The notes beneath the pieces were generated by a model. That model ran no database searches. It had not been told where the DNA came from and worked only from the letters and a program-made list of their open reading frames with translations. This document shows positions 15,558 to 22,671 of a stretch of 23,355 bases of DNA, piece after piece. The stretch is from an uncultured Steroidobacter sp. (GTDB lineage Bacteria > Pseudomonadota > Gammaproteobacteria > Steroidobacterales > Steroidobacteraceae), in contig CAMLEO010000091.1 of assembly GCA_946478975.1 (NCBI GenBank), positions 1-23,355 of the forward strand, read 5' to 3'. The translations under genes and the position numbers were made by a program. Numbering within the stretch: position 1 is the stretch's first letter; every line of letters starts with the position of its first letter.

Positions 15558-17257
15558 CTGCGATCCCGTTGCAAACGTTGCACGCATTGGGCTGGACGTT
15601 GTTGCATTTCGTCTGGCAGGGCGCGGCTCTCGCGGCGCTGCTCGCTGCTGCGCTGACGCTGAGTCGAAATGCGAATGTGAGATATGCGCTCGGGCTCGCC
15701 ACGTTGTTTCTGATGATGGCAGCGCCCGTGATCACGTTCGCATGGCTCAATCGTGCGCCGTCGCCGGCTCCGGTCGTCGAAACGTCGGTAATTACGGCTG
15801 CGCCGGATATGACTTCCACGCCTGAGGCTGCTTCGTCGACGGATTCGCTGGTTCATGCGCTGGCAGCGACAACGAATCGGGTCGACATGATGCTCTGGCT
15901 GGTCCAGGCATGGTTCGTCGGTGTGATGTTACTTTCCGTACGCGCCGCTGGCGGGTTGTGGTGGCTGGCACGCACTCGGCGTGGCGAGATCGAGCCGCTG
16001 TCGGAAGAAATGGTTCGGCAGTGTTTGATCCTGCAGCAACGCATGGGATTGCGGCGGAACATTCGCTACGCGCAAAGCCGCGGGCTGGATTCGCCGGCCG
16101 TGCTGGGATGGTTCCGACCTGTAGTGCTGGTGACGACGCAGGCGATCACCGGGCTCAGCCCGCAACAGCTGCAAGCGATCATCGCTCACGAGCTGGCGCA
16201 CATCCGTCGTTACGACGCGTTCGTGAATCTGTTCCAGGTCGCGGTGGAGATGTTTCTTTTTTATCACCCGGCGGTGTGGTGGGTCAGCCGTCGCATTCGG
16301 ATCGAGCGCGAAGTGTGTTGCGATCACGAGGCGCTCGCCGCGTGCGGTGAGCCGGTGAGTTACGCGCGTGCGTTGACGATGATGGAGGAGTGGCGCGCGG
16401 CGCCGTCGCTGATGATGGCGGCAAATCGTGGTCCGCTAACTGAGCGAGTGCTGAGGTTGTTGGGAATGCAGGGCACGTCCGCTCGCTCGCGCATCGCTGG
16501 TGTGGGTGCCTGTGTTATCGGGGTGGCAGTGGCTTTGTTTGCAGGGTCGGTGTTTGTTGCTGCGGCTGAGACCACTGAAGAAGTCGCGCCGTCGCCGCCG
16601 GTTGATCGTGCTCCTGGACCGCCGTCGCCGCCTGTCGCTCGTGTTCCAGGACCGCCCGGGCCGCCTGTGGCTCGCGTTCCCGGACCGCCGGCGCCGGCCA
16701 CCGTCGCTACGCCTGCGCCAACGCCGCGGCCCAAAGCAAGGCCGACGCACAACGCAACGCCGACGCCGGAACCAAAGCCGTCGCCGCGTCCGCGTGTCGA
16801 TGCCGACACGCCCGGCAAGTCCAAAGTTTCCTATATCGACAGCGTCGAAGCCGCGGGCTTGCACAACGTCAGCGTCGACGACCTGATTGCCATGAAAGTG
16901 CAGGGCATTACGCCCGAGTACGTCAAGGCCATGCTCGCAACTCGCTTGAGCCCTGATGTCGGCGGGCTGATCGCGATGAAGGTGCAGGGGATCACGCCGG
17001 AGTACATCGCAGAGTTGCAGCGGATCGTCGCTGACGTGAGCGTCGGCGATGCGATTGGAATGAAGGTGCAGGGCGTGACGCCGGAGTACATCCGCCAGAT
17101 GCAGGCCGCGGGCATGGATATTCGCCGGCCGGGCGAGGTCATCGCTGCGAAGGTGCAGGGAATTACGCCGGAGCTGGTCAAGAGCGCCGTCAGTCACGGC
17201 TTTCAGGATCTCACGGTCCAGAAACTGATGACGCTGCAGAACAACGACATCATATAA
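15554..17257 (+). CDS. M56 (BlaR1-type) membrane metalloprotease with C-terminal 28-29-residue sensor repeats
   Basis: A 567-residue membrane protein. Hydrophobic segments lie at about 10-36, 44-65 and 112-138. The zinc protease site is HELAH (212-216) and the third-ligand region is IEREVCCDHEAL. A fourth membrane helix lies at about 314-338. BlaR1 continues with a class D beta-lactamase-like sensor; here residues about 345-425 are a Pro/Ala-rich stalk with PGPP repeats. Then come four copies of a repeat whose core is IAMKVQGITPEYI (Q450, Q478, Q506, Q535) and a degenerate fifth at the C-terminus. By BlaR1 analogy the protease is activated by the external domain and removes the coupled repressor. 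The following gene encodes an exported protein with the same repeat. The signal is unknown. Confidence 0.85.
   Translation: MTAIPLQTLHALGWTLLHFVWQGAALAALLAAALTLSRNANVRYALGLATLFLMMAAPVITFAWLNRAPSPAPVVETSVITAAPDMTSTPEAASSTDSLVHALAATTNRVDMMLWLVQAWFVGVMLLSVRAAGGLWWLARTRRGEIEPLSEEMVRQCLILQQRMGLRRNIRYAQSRGLDSPAVLGWFRPVVLVTTQAITGLSPQQLQAIIAHELAHIRRYDAFVNLFQVAVEMFLFYHPAVWWVSRRIRIEREVCCDHEALAACGEPVSYARALTMMEEWRAAPSLMMAANRGPLTERVLRLLGMQGTSARSRIAGVGACVIGVAVALFAGSVFVAAAETTEEVAPSPPVDRAPGPPSPPVARVPGPPGPPVARVPGPPAPATVATPAPTPRPKARPTHNATPTPEPKPSPRPRVDADTPGKSKVSYIDSVEAAGLHNVSVDDLIAMKVQGITPEYVKAMLATRLSPDVGGLIAMKVQGITPEYIAELQRIVADVSVGDAIGMKVQGVTPEYIRQMQAAGMDIRRPGEVIAAKVQGITPELVKSAVSHGFQDLTVQKLMTLQNNDII
16595..16693 (+). 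repeat. 33-bp tandem repeat encoding the Pro-rich stalk
   Basis: Three in-frame units begin at 16595, 16628 and 16661, each encoding PPV(D/A)R(A/V)PGPP plus one residue. Units 2 and 3 differ at few bases. Expansion or contraction would change stalk length without a frameshift. The stalk joins the fourth membrane helix to the sensor repeats, so its length sets how far the repeats reach into the periplasm. Confidence 0.8.
16877..17190 (+). repeat. four 28-29-codon repeats forming the M56 protease sensor region
   Basis: The conserved Gln codon of each VQG motif starts at 16901, 16985, 17069 and 17156, giving periods of 28, 28 and 29 codons. The consensus is L/V-I-A-M-K-V-Q-G-(I/V)-T-P-E-Y-(I/V)-x-x-(M/L). 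The pattern suggests two short helices joined by a GxTP turn; this fold is my inference. A fifth copy is cut after KLMTLQNNDII. Confidence 0.85.
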
Positions 17258-17270
17258 ACGGAGACGGAAC

Positions 17271-18197
17271 ATGAAACATTGGGGCACACGGAAGCTGATC
17301 GCCGTCGGCGCCGCGGCTTGGATGTTGACGAATGCTCTGGCCGAGGAAATCACCAGCGGCCAATGGAACATGCAGCGCTCCGAGCGGCCGGACAGGTTGC
17401 AGTTTTCCATGCAGTCCTCGCAGGGCAAGCATTGGTTCAACACCACGTCCGACTGGCGCGTCGATAAATTCTCTGGGCTCGACCTGGCGCAGGACACGCA
17501 GTTCGCGATGAATGCCGACGCCGGCAAACTGGAGTTCGAAGGCACCGTGCGCAACAGTGCCGGCGGCGGCACGTTTCAGTTCACGCCCGACCCGCACTAT
17601 CCCGCGCAGATGAAAGCGCTCGGCTTCGATGGCGTGGAAGGCAAGCAGCTGCACTTCGCCATGCACGATGTGAGCTTGGATTTCGCGCGCGAGATGAAAA
17701 GCCTGGATCTAAAGAACCTCGATACCGACAAGCTGCTTGCGTTCCGCATTCATGGCGTCTCGCGCGAGTTCATCGAATCGCTGCGGGCTGCAGGTCATGA
17801 CGAGCGCAACAGCGACCTGTTGATTGCTTTCCGCATCCACGGCGTGACGCCCGAAATGGTCCAGCGCGTTCGCGCGGCCGGTTACACGCCGGACAGCAAC
17901 ATGCTGGTCGCCATGCGCATTCACGGGGTCACCCCCGACTTCATCGACCAGTTGAAGCAGCGCGGGTACGACCGGGTGCCGCAGGAGCAGCTGGTCGCGT
18001 TCCGTATTCACGGCGTCAGCCCCGATTTCATCGGCGAGGTGCAAAAGCTCGGTTTCGACCACCCGCAGCCCGAGCAGCTGATCACCATGCGCATCCACGG
18101 CGTCACCCCCGAGTACATCGGCGCAATGCAGGGCCGGGGCGTCAAGAACCTGACGATCGACAAGCTGGTGGCCATGAAGATTCACGGCCTCGATTGA
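17271..18197 (+). CDS. exported repeat protein partnered with the M56 protease
   Basis: A 308-residue protein of unrecognised function. A signal peptide ends at NALA (residue 24). Residues about 25-115 form a beta-rich domain (GQWNMQRSERPDRLQFSM, FEGTVRNSAGGGTFQF). From about residue 120 to the end come seven repeats, marked by MHD at 132 and HGV/HGL at 161, 190, 218, 247, 276 and 305, so the period is 28-29. The consensus is L-(V/I)-A-(F/M)-R-I-H-G-V-(T/S)-P-(D/E)-F-I, closely parallel to the M56 protein's repeats, with IHG where the protease has VQG. GGAG eight bases before the ATG, and only 13 bases after the M56 stop, indicate the same operon. It has no catalytic motif that I recognise. 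A periplasmic ligand, decoy or scaffold for the protease sensor is inferred. Confidence 0.8.
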   Translation: MKHWGTRKLIAVGAAAWMLTNALAEEITSGQWNMQRSERPDRLQFSMQSSQGKHWFNTTSDWRVDKFSGLDLAQDTQFAMNADAGKLEFEGTVRNSAGGGTFQFTPDPHYPAQMKALGFDGVEGKQLHFAMHDVSLDFAREMKSLDLKNLDTDKLLAFRIHGVSREFIESLRAAGHDERNSDLLIAFRIHGVTPEMVQRVRAAGYTPDSNMLVAMRIHGVTPDFIDQLKQRGYDRVPQEQLVAFRIHGVSPDFIGEVQKLGFDHPQPEQLITMRIHGVTPEYIGAMQGRGVKNLTIDKLVAMKIHGLD

Positions 18198-18228
18198 CGC
18201 CCTCGATCGATTCCGTCGCAACCAGTGA

Positions 18229-18258
18229 TTGCCCAAGCCCGGTTTCCTGTGTTATCTA
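18229..18258 (+). promoter_or_regulatory. possible promoter of the DAHP synthase leader
   Basis: TTGCCC (18229-18234) could serve as -35. TATCTA (18253-18258), after 18 bp, could serve as -10. The match to the -10 consensus is modest. It would start transcription about 18264-18267, at the leader-peptide ATG, which has no Shine-Dalgarno site. Read-through from the repeat-protein gene is an alternative source of transcript, since no terminator separates them. Confidence 0.3.
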
Positions 18259-18266
18259 TCGGTCCC

Positions 18267-18347
18267 ATGAAGTCTTCCTCCGCCCGCTATTGGTTTTACT
18301 TTTATTTCCGGTATCCGATGGCTGGCGGAAGGATTGCACTCGACTGA
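18267..18347 (+). CDS. aromatic-rich leader peptide of the DAHP synthase attenuator
   Basis: A 26-codon open frame, ATG to TGA, with residues 8-16 reading YWFYFYFRY: four Tyr, three Phe and one Trp in nine codons. It ends before the terminator hairpin and upstream of aroG, the position and composition expected of a transcription-attenuation leader peptide for an aromatic amino-acid pathway. When Tyr-, Phe- or Trp-tRNA is scarce the ribosome should stall in this run. There is no obvious Shine-Dalgarno site. It is too short for ordinary gene finding. Confidence 0.85.
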   Translation: MKSSSARYWFYFYFRYPMAGGRIALD

Positions 18348-18402
18348 ACTGAAAGCACCGAGTCACTCAAAAAACCGCCAGCAAGACTGGCGGTTTTTTT
18401 TT
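18276..18402 (+). promoter_or_regulatory. transcription attenuator with alternative stems controlling DAHP synthase
   Basis: Segment 2, GCTGGCGG (18321-18328), is perfectly complementary to segment 3, CCGCCAGC (18375-18382), forming an antiterminator. Segment 3 also pairs with segment 4, CTGGCGG (18387-18393), forming the terminator. A possible segment 1, TCCTCCGCC (18276-18284), can pair with GGCGGAAGG (18324-18332) with one bulge. The aromatic codons lie between segments 1 and 2, so stalling there would mask segment 1 and free segment 2. This is the his/trp/phe-type logic. Confidence 0.85.
18375..18402 (+). terminator. intrinsic terminator of the attenuator
   Basis: The stem is CCGCCAG (18375-18381) with CTGGCGG (18387-18393) around a CAAGA loop, followed by nine T (18394-18402). 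Six A precede the stem, so it could also work on the opposite strand. It lies 30 bases before the aroG start codon, inside the transcription unit, consistent with regulated termination. Confidence 0.9.
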
Positions 18403-18432
18403 GACCGCTGGATCTGGCCCACAGGAGCCCCC

Positions 18433-19509
18433 ATGCACGCCCGCACCGACGACTTACGCATCCGTGAAATCCGGGAGCTGGTCACGCCTCACCGAGTCAT
18501 GAGCGAGCACCCCTGCACGGACGCCGCCGCGGCCACCGTGGCAAGAGCTCGCAAAGGAATGCAGGACATTCTTCACGGCCGGGACGACCGGCTCGCCGTC
18601 GTCATCGGGCCGTGCTCGATCCACGACACCGTGGCAGCAATGGACTATGCGCGGCGGCTGCAGGAGCAGCGCGAACGTTTTCAGGGCGAGCTGGAAATCA
18701 TCATGCGCGTGTATTTCGAGAAGCCGCGCACCACTGTGGGCTGGAAGGGACTGATCAACGATCCCGATCTCGACGGCAGCTTCAACATCAATCGCGGCCT
18801 GGGCATTGCGCGCCAGTTGTTACGCGATATCAACGATCTCGGGCTGCCTGCAGGCTGCGAGTTCCTCGACATCATCACACCTCAATACATTGCGGACCTG
18901 GTCGCGTGGGGTGCCATCGGTGCGCGCACCACGGAGAGCCAGGTGCATCGTGAGATGACCTCGGGATTGTCCTGCCCGGTGGGCTTCAAGAACGGCACCG
19001 ACGGCAATGTGAAGATTGCGATCGATGCGGTCCAGGCCGCGGCGCATCCCCATCATTTTCTCGCCGTGACCAAGCAAGGTCACAGCGCCATCGCAACCAC
19101 CGCGGGCAACAGCGATTGTCACGTGATTCTTCGCGGCGGCAGCACGCCGAACTACGATGCGGCGAGTGTCGATTCAGTGTGCCGACAACTGAGTGCGGCC
19201 AAGCTTCCGGCACGTTTGATGATCGACGTGAGTCATGGCAACAGCAGCAAGCGTCCGGAGAATCAGCCGCTGGTGATTGCTGACATCGCTGCGCGCATCG
19301 AGGCCGGCGAGCACCGGATCAGCGGCGTGATGGTGGAAAGTCACTTGAAAGCGGGCCGCCAGGACCTGGTGCCCGGCCAGGCGCTGGAATATGGCCGCAG
19401 CATCACCGATGGCTGCGTCGATTGGGACACGTCGGTGCAGATCCTGGAGCAGCTCGCCAGCGCGATCGTGAAACGCCGATCGCGCGGCGAGGCACGTGCA
19501 GTGGGCTAA
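18433..19509 (+). CDS. aroG: class I 3-deoxy-7-phosphoheptulonate (DAHP) synthase
   Basis: A 358-residue enzyme condensing phosphoenolpyruvate and erythrose-4-phosphate, the first step of the shikimate pathway. It is collinear with E. coli AroG/AroF/AroH: DDLRIREIRELV, VVIGPCSIHD with the metal-binding C61, MRVYFEKPRTTVGWKGLINDP, GARTTESQVHRE, PVGFKNGTDG, GHSAI, MIDVSHGNSSK, and GVMVESHL. AGGAG at 18423-18427 fixes the ATG at 18433; the open frame to 18334 runs through the terminator. It is controlled by the attenuator just upstream. Which aromatic amino acid inhibits the enzyme cannot be read from sequence here; the symbol aroG is used for the family, and aroF or aroH are equally possible. 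Confidence 0.95.
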   Translation: MHARTDDLRIREIRELVTPHRVMSEHPCTDAAAATVARARKGMQDILHGRDDRLAVVIGPCSIHDTVAAMDYARRLQEQRERFQGELEIIMRVYFEKPRTTVGWKGLINDPDLDGSFNINRGLGIARQLLRDINDLGLPAGCEFLDIITPQYIADLVAWGAIGARTTESQVHREMTSGLSCPVGFKNGTDGNVKIAIDAVQAAAHPHHFLAVTKQGHSAIATTAGNSDCHVILRGGSTPNYDAASVDSVCRQLSAAKLPARLMIDVSHGNSSKRPENQPLVIADIAARIEAGEHRISGVMVESHLKAGRQDLVPGQALEYGRSITDGCVDWDTSVQILEQLASAIVKRRSRGEARAVG

Positions 19510-19534
19510 CGTTTCTGGGCTAACGTTTCTGGGC
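19503..19534. repeat. 14-bp tandem duplication across two convergent stop codons
   Basis: GGGCTAACGTTTCT occurs at 19503-19516 and again at 19517-19530, followed by GGGC. The aroG stop TAA (19507-19509) is in copy 1. The M28 peptidase stop (19520-19522, minus strand) is in copy 2, and copy 1 holds the same TAG trinucleotide. The duplication separates the two gene ends by only ten bases. Confidence 0.9.
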
Positions 19535-21178
19535 GGAACGTTCGCGGATCGCACGAAACTCGGAATCCGCTCGCCACTGCGGCCAGCGGCGTGAGTTGGC
19601 GAGCTCGCTGGCGATGGCGTGGAACAACTCGACATCTTGAGCGGCTCCGCGCAGATCCCAGTTTGCGTCCCACGCGTCGCAGGTCTGGTGATAACACTTC
19701 ATGTAATCGGCCAGCCATTTCTCGCCGGCCGCGCGGCCGCCGTCACGCATGTCGGCGGCGCCGCTGAGTGCCATCAGCAAAACCACCGGCACGCCCTGGC
19801 GCGCGAGCGGGAAGTGATCGGCGCGATAAAACAATCCACGCTCGGGCAATGTTTCAGGCGTGATGGTTCGATCCTGAGCCGCGGCGGCTCGCGCCAGATC
19901 GTCTTCGAGATCGTTTTGTCCCGCGCCGACGAGTAATACATCGCGCGCCAGGCCGGCGGTTTGCAATACATCCAACGTCAGGTTCGCGACTGTTTTCTCG
20001 AACGGATACAGCGGCTTTGCCGCATACGCCAGCGAGCCGATGAGCCCGCGCTCTTCCGCTGTCCAGGCGGCAAAGACCAATGTTCTTTTCGGCTTGGGCC
20101 CGGCTTTCAAAACACGCGCGAGCTCCAGTACGCCAGCGACGCCGAGTGCATCGTCGTTGGCGCCAGGGCGAACTTTTCGGCCCTGCGCATCCGGCGCACC
20201 CAGTCCATATGCGTCCCAATGGGCCGCCATCATGATTGTTTCATCCGGGTGCTCGCTGCCGGTGATTTTCGCCAGCACGTTGTGACTGACGCTCTTCGCG
20301 AGCTTCACCGGCACGGTCGCGCTGAATGTGACATCTTTCAACGGCACCGGCCGGAAATCGGCGCGTCGCGCTTGAACGCGCAGCGCGGCCAGATCGAGAT
20401 CGGCGCTACGAAACAATGCCGCCGCCGTCTCGCCTTCCAGCCATCCCTGTAACTTCAGAATCGGCGGCGCTTCGGCAGGATTTGCGTACACCAGCGCGTA
20501 GTTCTCACCGCCGGGCGCGATGACTGTGGACCAGCCGTAACCGGCGCCTTCGGTATCGTGAACGATCAACGCCGCCGCTGCGCCGTGCCTCGCGGCCTCT
20601 TCGAATTTATAGGTCCAGCGACCGTAATAAGTCATGCGCCGGCTGCCGAATTTGCCAGCGACCGGTTCATTCGGCTGCGCCGAGAAATCGGGATCGTTGA
20701 TCAAATACACGGCGACCTTGCCGCGCAGGTCGACACCTTTGTAATCGTCCCATTGACGTTCGGGCGCAGTGACGCCGTAACCGACGAACACCAGCGGCGC
20801 GTTCTCGATTGCGGCGGTCGATGCATCCTGCACGGTGCTGAGATAAACATCCTTCGATTGCGTGAGCGGCCGCGGCTGGCCCTTGACCGTCATCTGCAGT
20901 ACACGCGGCGTTTCGAGTTGAGTTCGCAGCAGCGGCACGTCTTGCGTCCAGCCGCCGCGTTCGCCGCCGGGCTCAAGCCCCAGGCTGCGAAATGTTTCCA
21001 CCAGGTAGTTGACAGTCTTGGTCTCGCCGGGCGTTCCCGGGCTGCGCCCCTCGAATTCATCCGAGGCCAGCACTCGCACCGTGTCCGACATGCGCTTGGG
21101 CTCGACGGTCTGCGACCCGGCGGTACTGAATGCGATCGTGCCGAGCAGTGCGGCGAAAAGGGCTGGTGTGATCTTCAT
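19520..21178 (-). CDS. secreted M28-family zinc metallopeptidase with PA-like domain
   Basis: A 552-residue exported aminopeptidase-type protein. A signal peptide covers about the first 22 residues (MKITPALFAALLGTIAFSTAGSQ). The N-terminal DEFEGRSPGTPGE motif is typical of the family. Residues about 120-270 resemble a protease-associated insert (PLVFVGYGV, DLRGKVAVYLIND, AAALIVHD). Candidate zinc and catalytic residues are H320 and D322 (AAHWDAYG), D342 (ANDD), E375/E376 (TAEERG), D403 and H455 (RADHFP). I chose the ATG at 21178, which opens the signal peptide; a GTG at 21196 is an in-frame alternative, and neither has a clear ribosome-binding site. It likely trims peptides in the periplasm or outside the cell. 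It is convergent with aroG and divergent from the HEAT-YghU gene. Confidence 0.88.
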   Translation of the reverse strand: MKITPALFAALLGTIAFSTAGSQTVEPKRMSDTVRVLASDEFEGRSPGTPGETKTVNYLVETFRSLGLEPGGERGGWTQDVPLLRTQLETPRVLQMTVKGQPRPLTQSKDVYLSTVQDASTAAIENAPLVFVGYGVTAPERQWDDYKGVDLRGKVAVYLINDPDFSAQPNEPVAGKFGSRRMTYYGRWTYKFEEAARHGAAAALIVHDTEGAGYGWSTVIAPGGENYALVYANPAEAPPILKLQGWLEGETAAALFRSADLDLAALRVQARRADFRPVPLKDVTFSATVPVKLAKSVSHNVLAKITGSEHPDETIMMAAHWDAYGLGAPDAQGRKVRPGANDDALGVAGVLELARVLKAGPKPKRTLVFAAWTAEERGLIGSLAYAAKPLYPFEKTVANLTLDVLQTAGLARDVLLVGAGQNDLEDDLARAAAAQDRTITPETLPERGLFYRADHFPLARQGVPVVLLMALSGAADMRDGGRAAGEKWLADYMKCYHQTCDAWDANWDLRGAAQDVELFHAIASELANSRRWPQWRADSEFRAIRERSAQKR

Positions 21179-21234
21179 AACGTAATAGGTTAACACTCGC
21201 CGCTGTCGTGCTGCATTCGCGCCGACCGTTGGCG

Positions 21235-21240
21235 CATAAT
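21235..21240 (+). promoter_or_regulatory. possible -10 box for the HEAT-YghU gene
   Basis: CATAAT matches five of six TATAAT positions and lies 30 bases before the ATG at 21271 in the short divergent gap. No convincing -35 hexamer is seen at 16-18 bp. Confidence 0.35.
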
Positions 21241-21270
21241 CGGCGGACGCTTCAACTTGGGAACGAAGTG

Positions 21271-22632
21271 ATGAGCATCATCGACGATTACGCCAGCCGC
21301 GACGACGACGGCAAGTGCGAGCTGCTGCGGGAGATCGAGTTCGAAGAGATCCCGGGCATGTGGGAGCTGATTCGCTCGGTGGTCGCCAACAAAGATGAAT
21401 ACGACCTGGCGCGCATCCAGGCGCTGAAGATCCTGGAGCTGGCGCCGCTGCCGGAAGAAGACATGCGCTCGTTCGGCGAGCTGCTGACGACCGTCATCGA
21501 GACCGATGCGGATTATGACGTCAAGAATTACGCAGTGATCGCCGCGTCGAACTTCGTCAACTCGAATGACGAGCTCAAGGAACTCATCATTAAGCTGGTT
21601 GAAGATCCGAATGAGGATATCGACATCCGGCATAACGCGCTCAAAGCGGTGATGGCATTCTTCGACCTGCCGCGCAGAAAGCAGGTGCTGGAGGACCTGG
21701 TTTCCGACAAGGCACTGGGCCCGCACGCGGTGAGAAACCTGGCGGAATATCACGGCGCCACGGTGGAAGTACCGGCTGACCCGAACGCCTATACGCCGCC
21801 GAAAGTGTGGATCTGGAACAAGCCCAACGGCGGCGAATTCCAAAGCATCAATCGACCGATCGCGGGGCCGACGCACGACAAGGTGCTGCCGGTCGGGCGG
21901 CATCCGCTGCAGCTGTATTCGCAGGGCACGCCGAACGGCCAGAAAGTCACAATCCTGCTCGAAGAACTGCTGGCGCTCGGCCACACCGGCGCCGAGTACG
22001 ACGCCTGGCTGATCCGCATCAAGGACGGCGATCAATTCGGCAGCGGCTTCGTGAATGTGAATCCCAACTCCAAGATTCCTGCGCTGATGGACGTTTCAGG
22101 TGCGCAGCCGGTTCGCGTGTTCGAGTCCGGCGCGATCCTGCTTTATCTCGCGGAAAAGTTCGGTGCCTTGCTGCCGTCGCAAGCTCACTTGCGTGCCGAA
22201 TGCCTGTCGTGGCTGTTCTGGCAGGTCGGCAGTGCGCCGTACCTGGGCGGCGGCTTCGGCCACTTCTATGCGTATGCGCCGGAGAAATTCGAATACGCCA
22301 TCGACCGGTTCGCGATGGAAACGAAGCGTCAGCTGGATGTGCTGGATCGGCGCCTCGCGCAAACCCCTTATCTCGCAGGCGACGAGTACACGATCGCCGA
22401 CATCGCGGTGCTCCCCTGGTACGGCGGGCTCGTGAAGGGCCAGTTGTACAACGCCGGCGAGTTCCTGTCCGTGCATGAATATAAGAACGTGGTGCGCTGG
22501 GCCGACATGCTGCTGGCCCGTCCTGCTGTCGCTCGCGGCCGGGTCGTGAACCGCACCAGCGGCGATCCCGCCAGCCAGCTGCTGGAACGCCACGACGCAA
22601 GCGACTTTCAAAATATCAGCGCACTTCGTTAG
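21271..22632 (+). CDS. HEAT-like domain fused to a YghU-type glutathione S-transferase/disulfide reductase
   Basis: A 453-residue fusion. Residues about 1-168 are acidic, all-helical repeats (DLARIQALKILELAPL, YDVKNYAVIAASNFV, IDIRHNALKAVMAFF, ALGPHAVRNLAEYHG), resembling HEAT/armadillo units. From residue 174 the protein follows E. coli YghU almost throughout: YTPPKVWIWNK, INRPIAGPTHDK, LPVGRHPLQLYS, TPNGQKVTILLEELLALG, GGGFGHFY, LAGDEYTIADIAVLPWYG and LLERHDASDF. YghU is a nu-class GST with disulfide-bond reductase activity on glutathione disulfides. Bacterial YghU proteins normally start near the point where the HEAT part ends here. There is no stop or strong internal start at the join; a GTG near 21761 lacks a ribosome-binding site. 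GGGA precedes the ATG at 21271. The HEAT part may tether the reductase to a partner (inference). Confidence 0.85.
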   Translation: MSIIDDYASRDDDGKCELLREIEFEEIPGMWELIRSVVANKDEYDLARIQALKILELAPLPEEDMRSFGELLTTVIETDADYDVKNYAVIAASNFVNSNDELKELIIKLVEDPNEDIDIRHNALKAVMAFFDLPRRKQVLEDLVSDKALGPHAVRNLAEYHGATVEVPADPNAYTPPKVWIWNKPNGGEFQSINRPIAGPTHDKVLPVGRHPLQLYSQGTPNGQKVTILLEELLALGHTGAEYDAWLIRIKDGDQFGSGFVNVNPNSKIPALMDVSGAQPVRVFESGAILLYLAEKFGALLPSQAHLRAECLSWLFWQVGSAPYLGGGFGHFYAYAPEKFEYAIDRFAMETKRQLDVLDRRLAQTPYLAGDEYTIADIAVLPWYGGLVKGQLYNAGEFLSVHEYKNVVRWADMLLARPAVARGRVVNRTSGDPASQLLERHDASDFQNISALR

Positions 22633-22671
22633 TATCGGCGCGGGGGTACGGCCGAACTCGAAGGAAGCACG

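Noticed and set aside
16595..17190. CRISPR-like array
   Set aside because: The repeats are in-frame protein repeats with no unique spacers of CRISPR size and no cas genes.
15168..17257. Beta-lactam resistance sensor pair (blaI-blaR1)
   Set aside because: The protease lacks the class D beta-lactamase-like sensor and no beta-lactamase or PBP2a-type gene is present.
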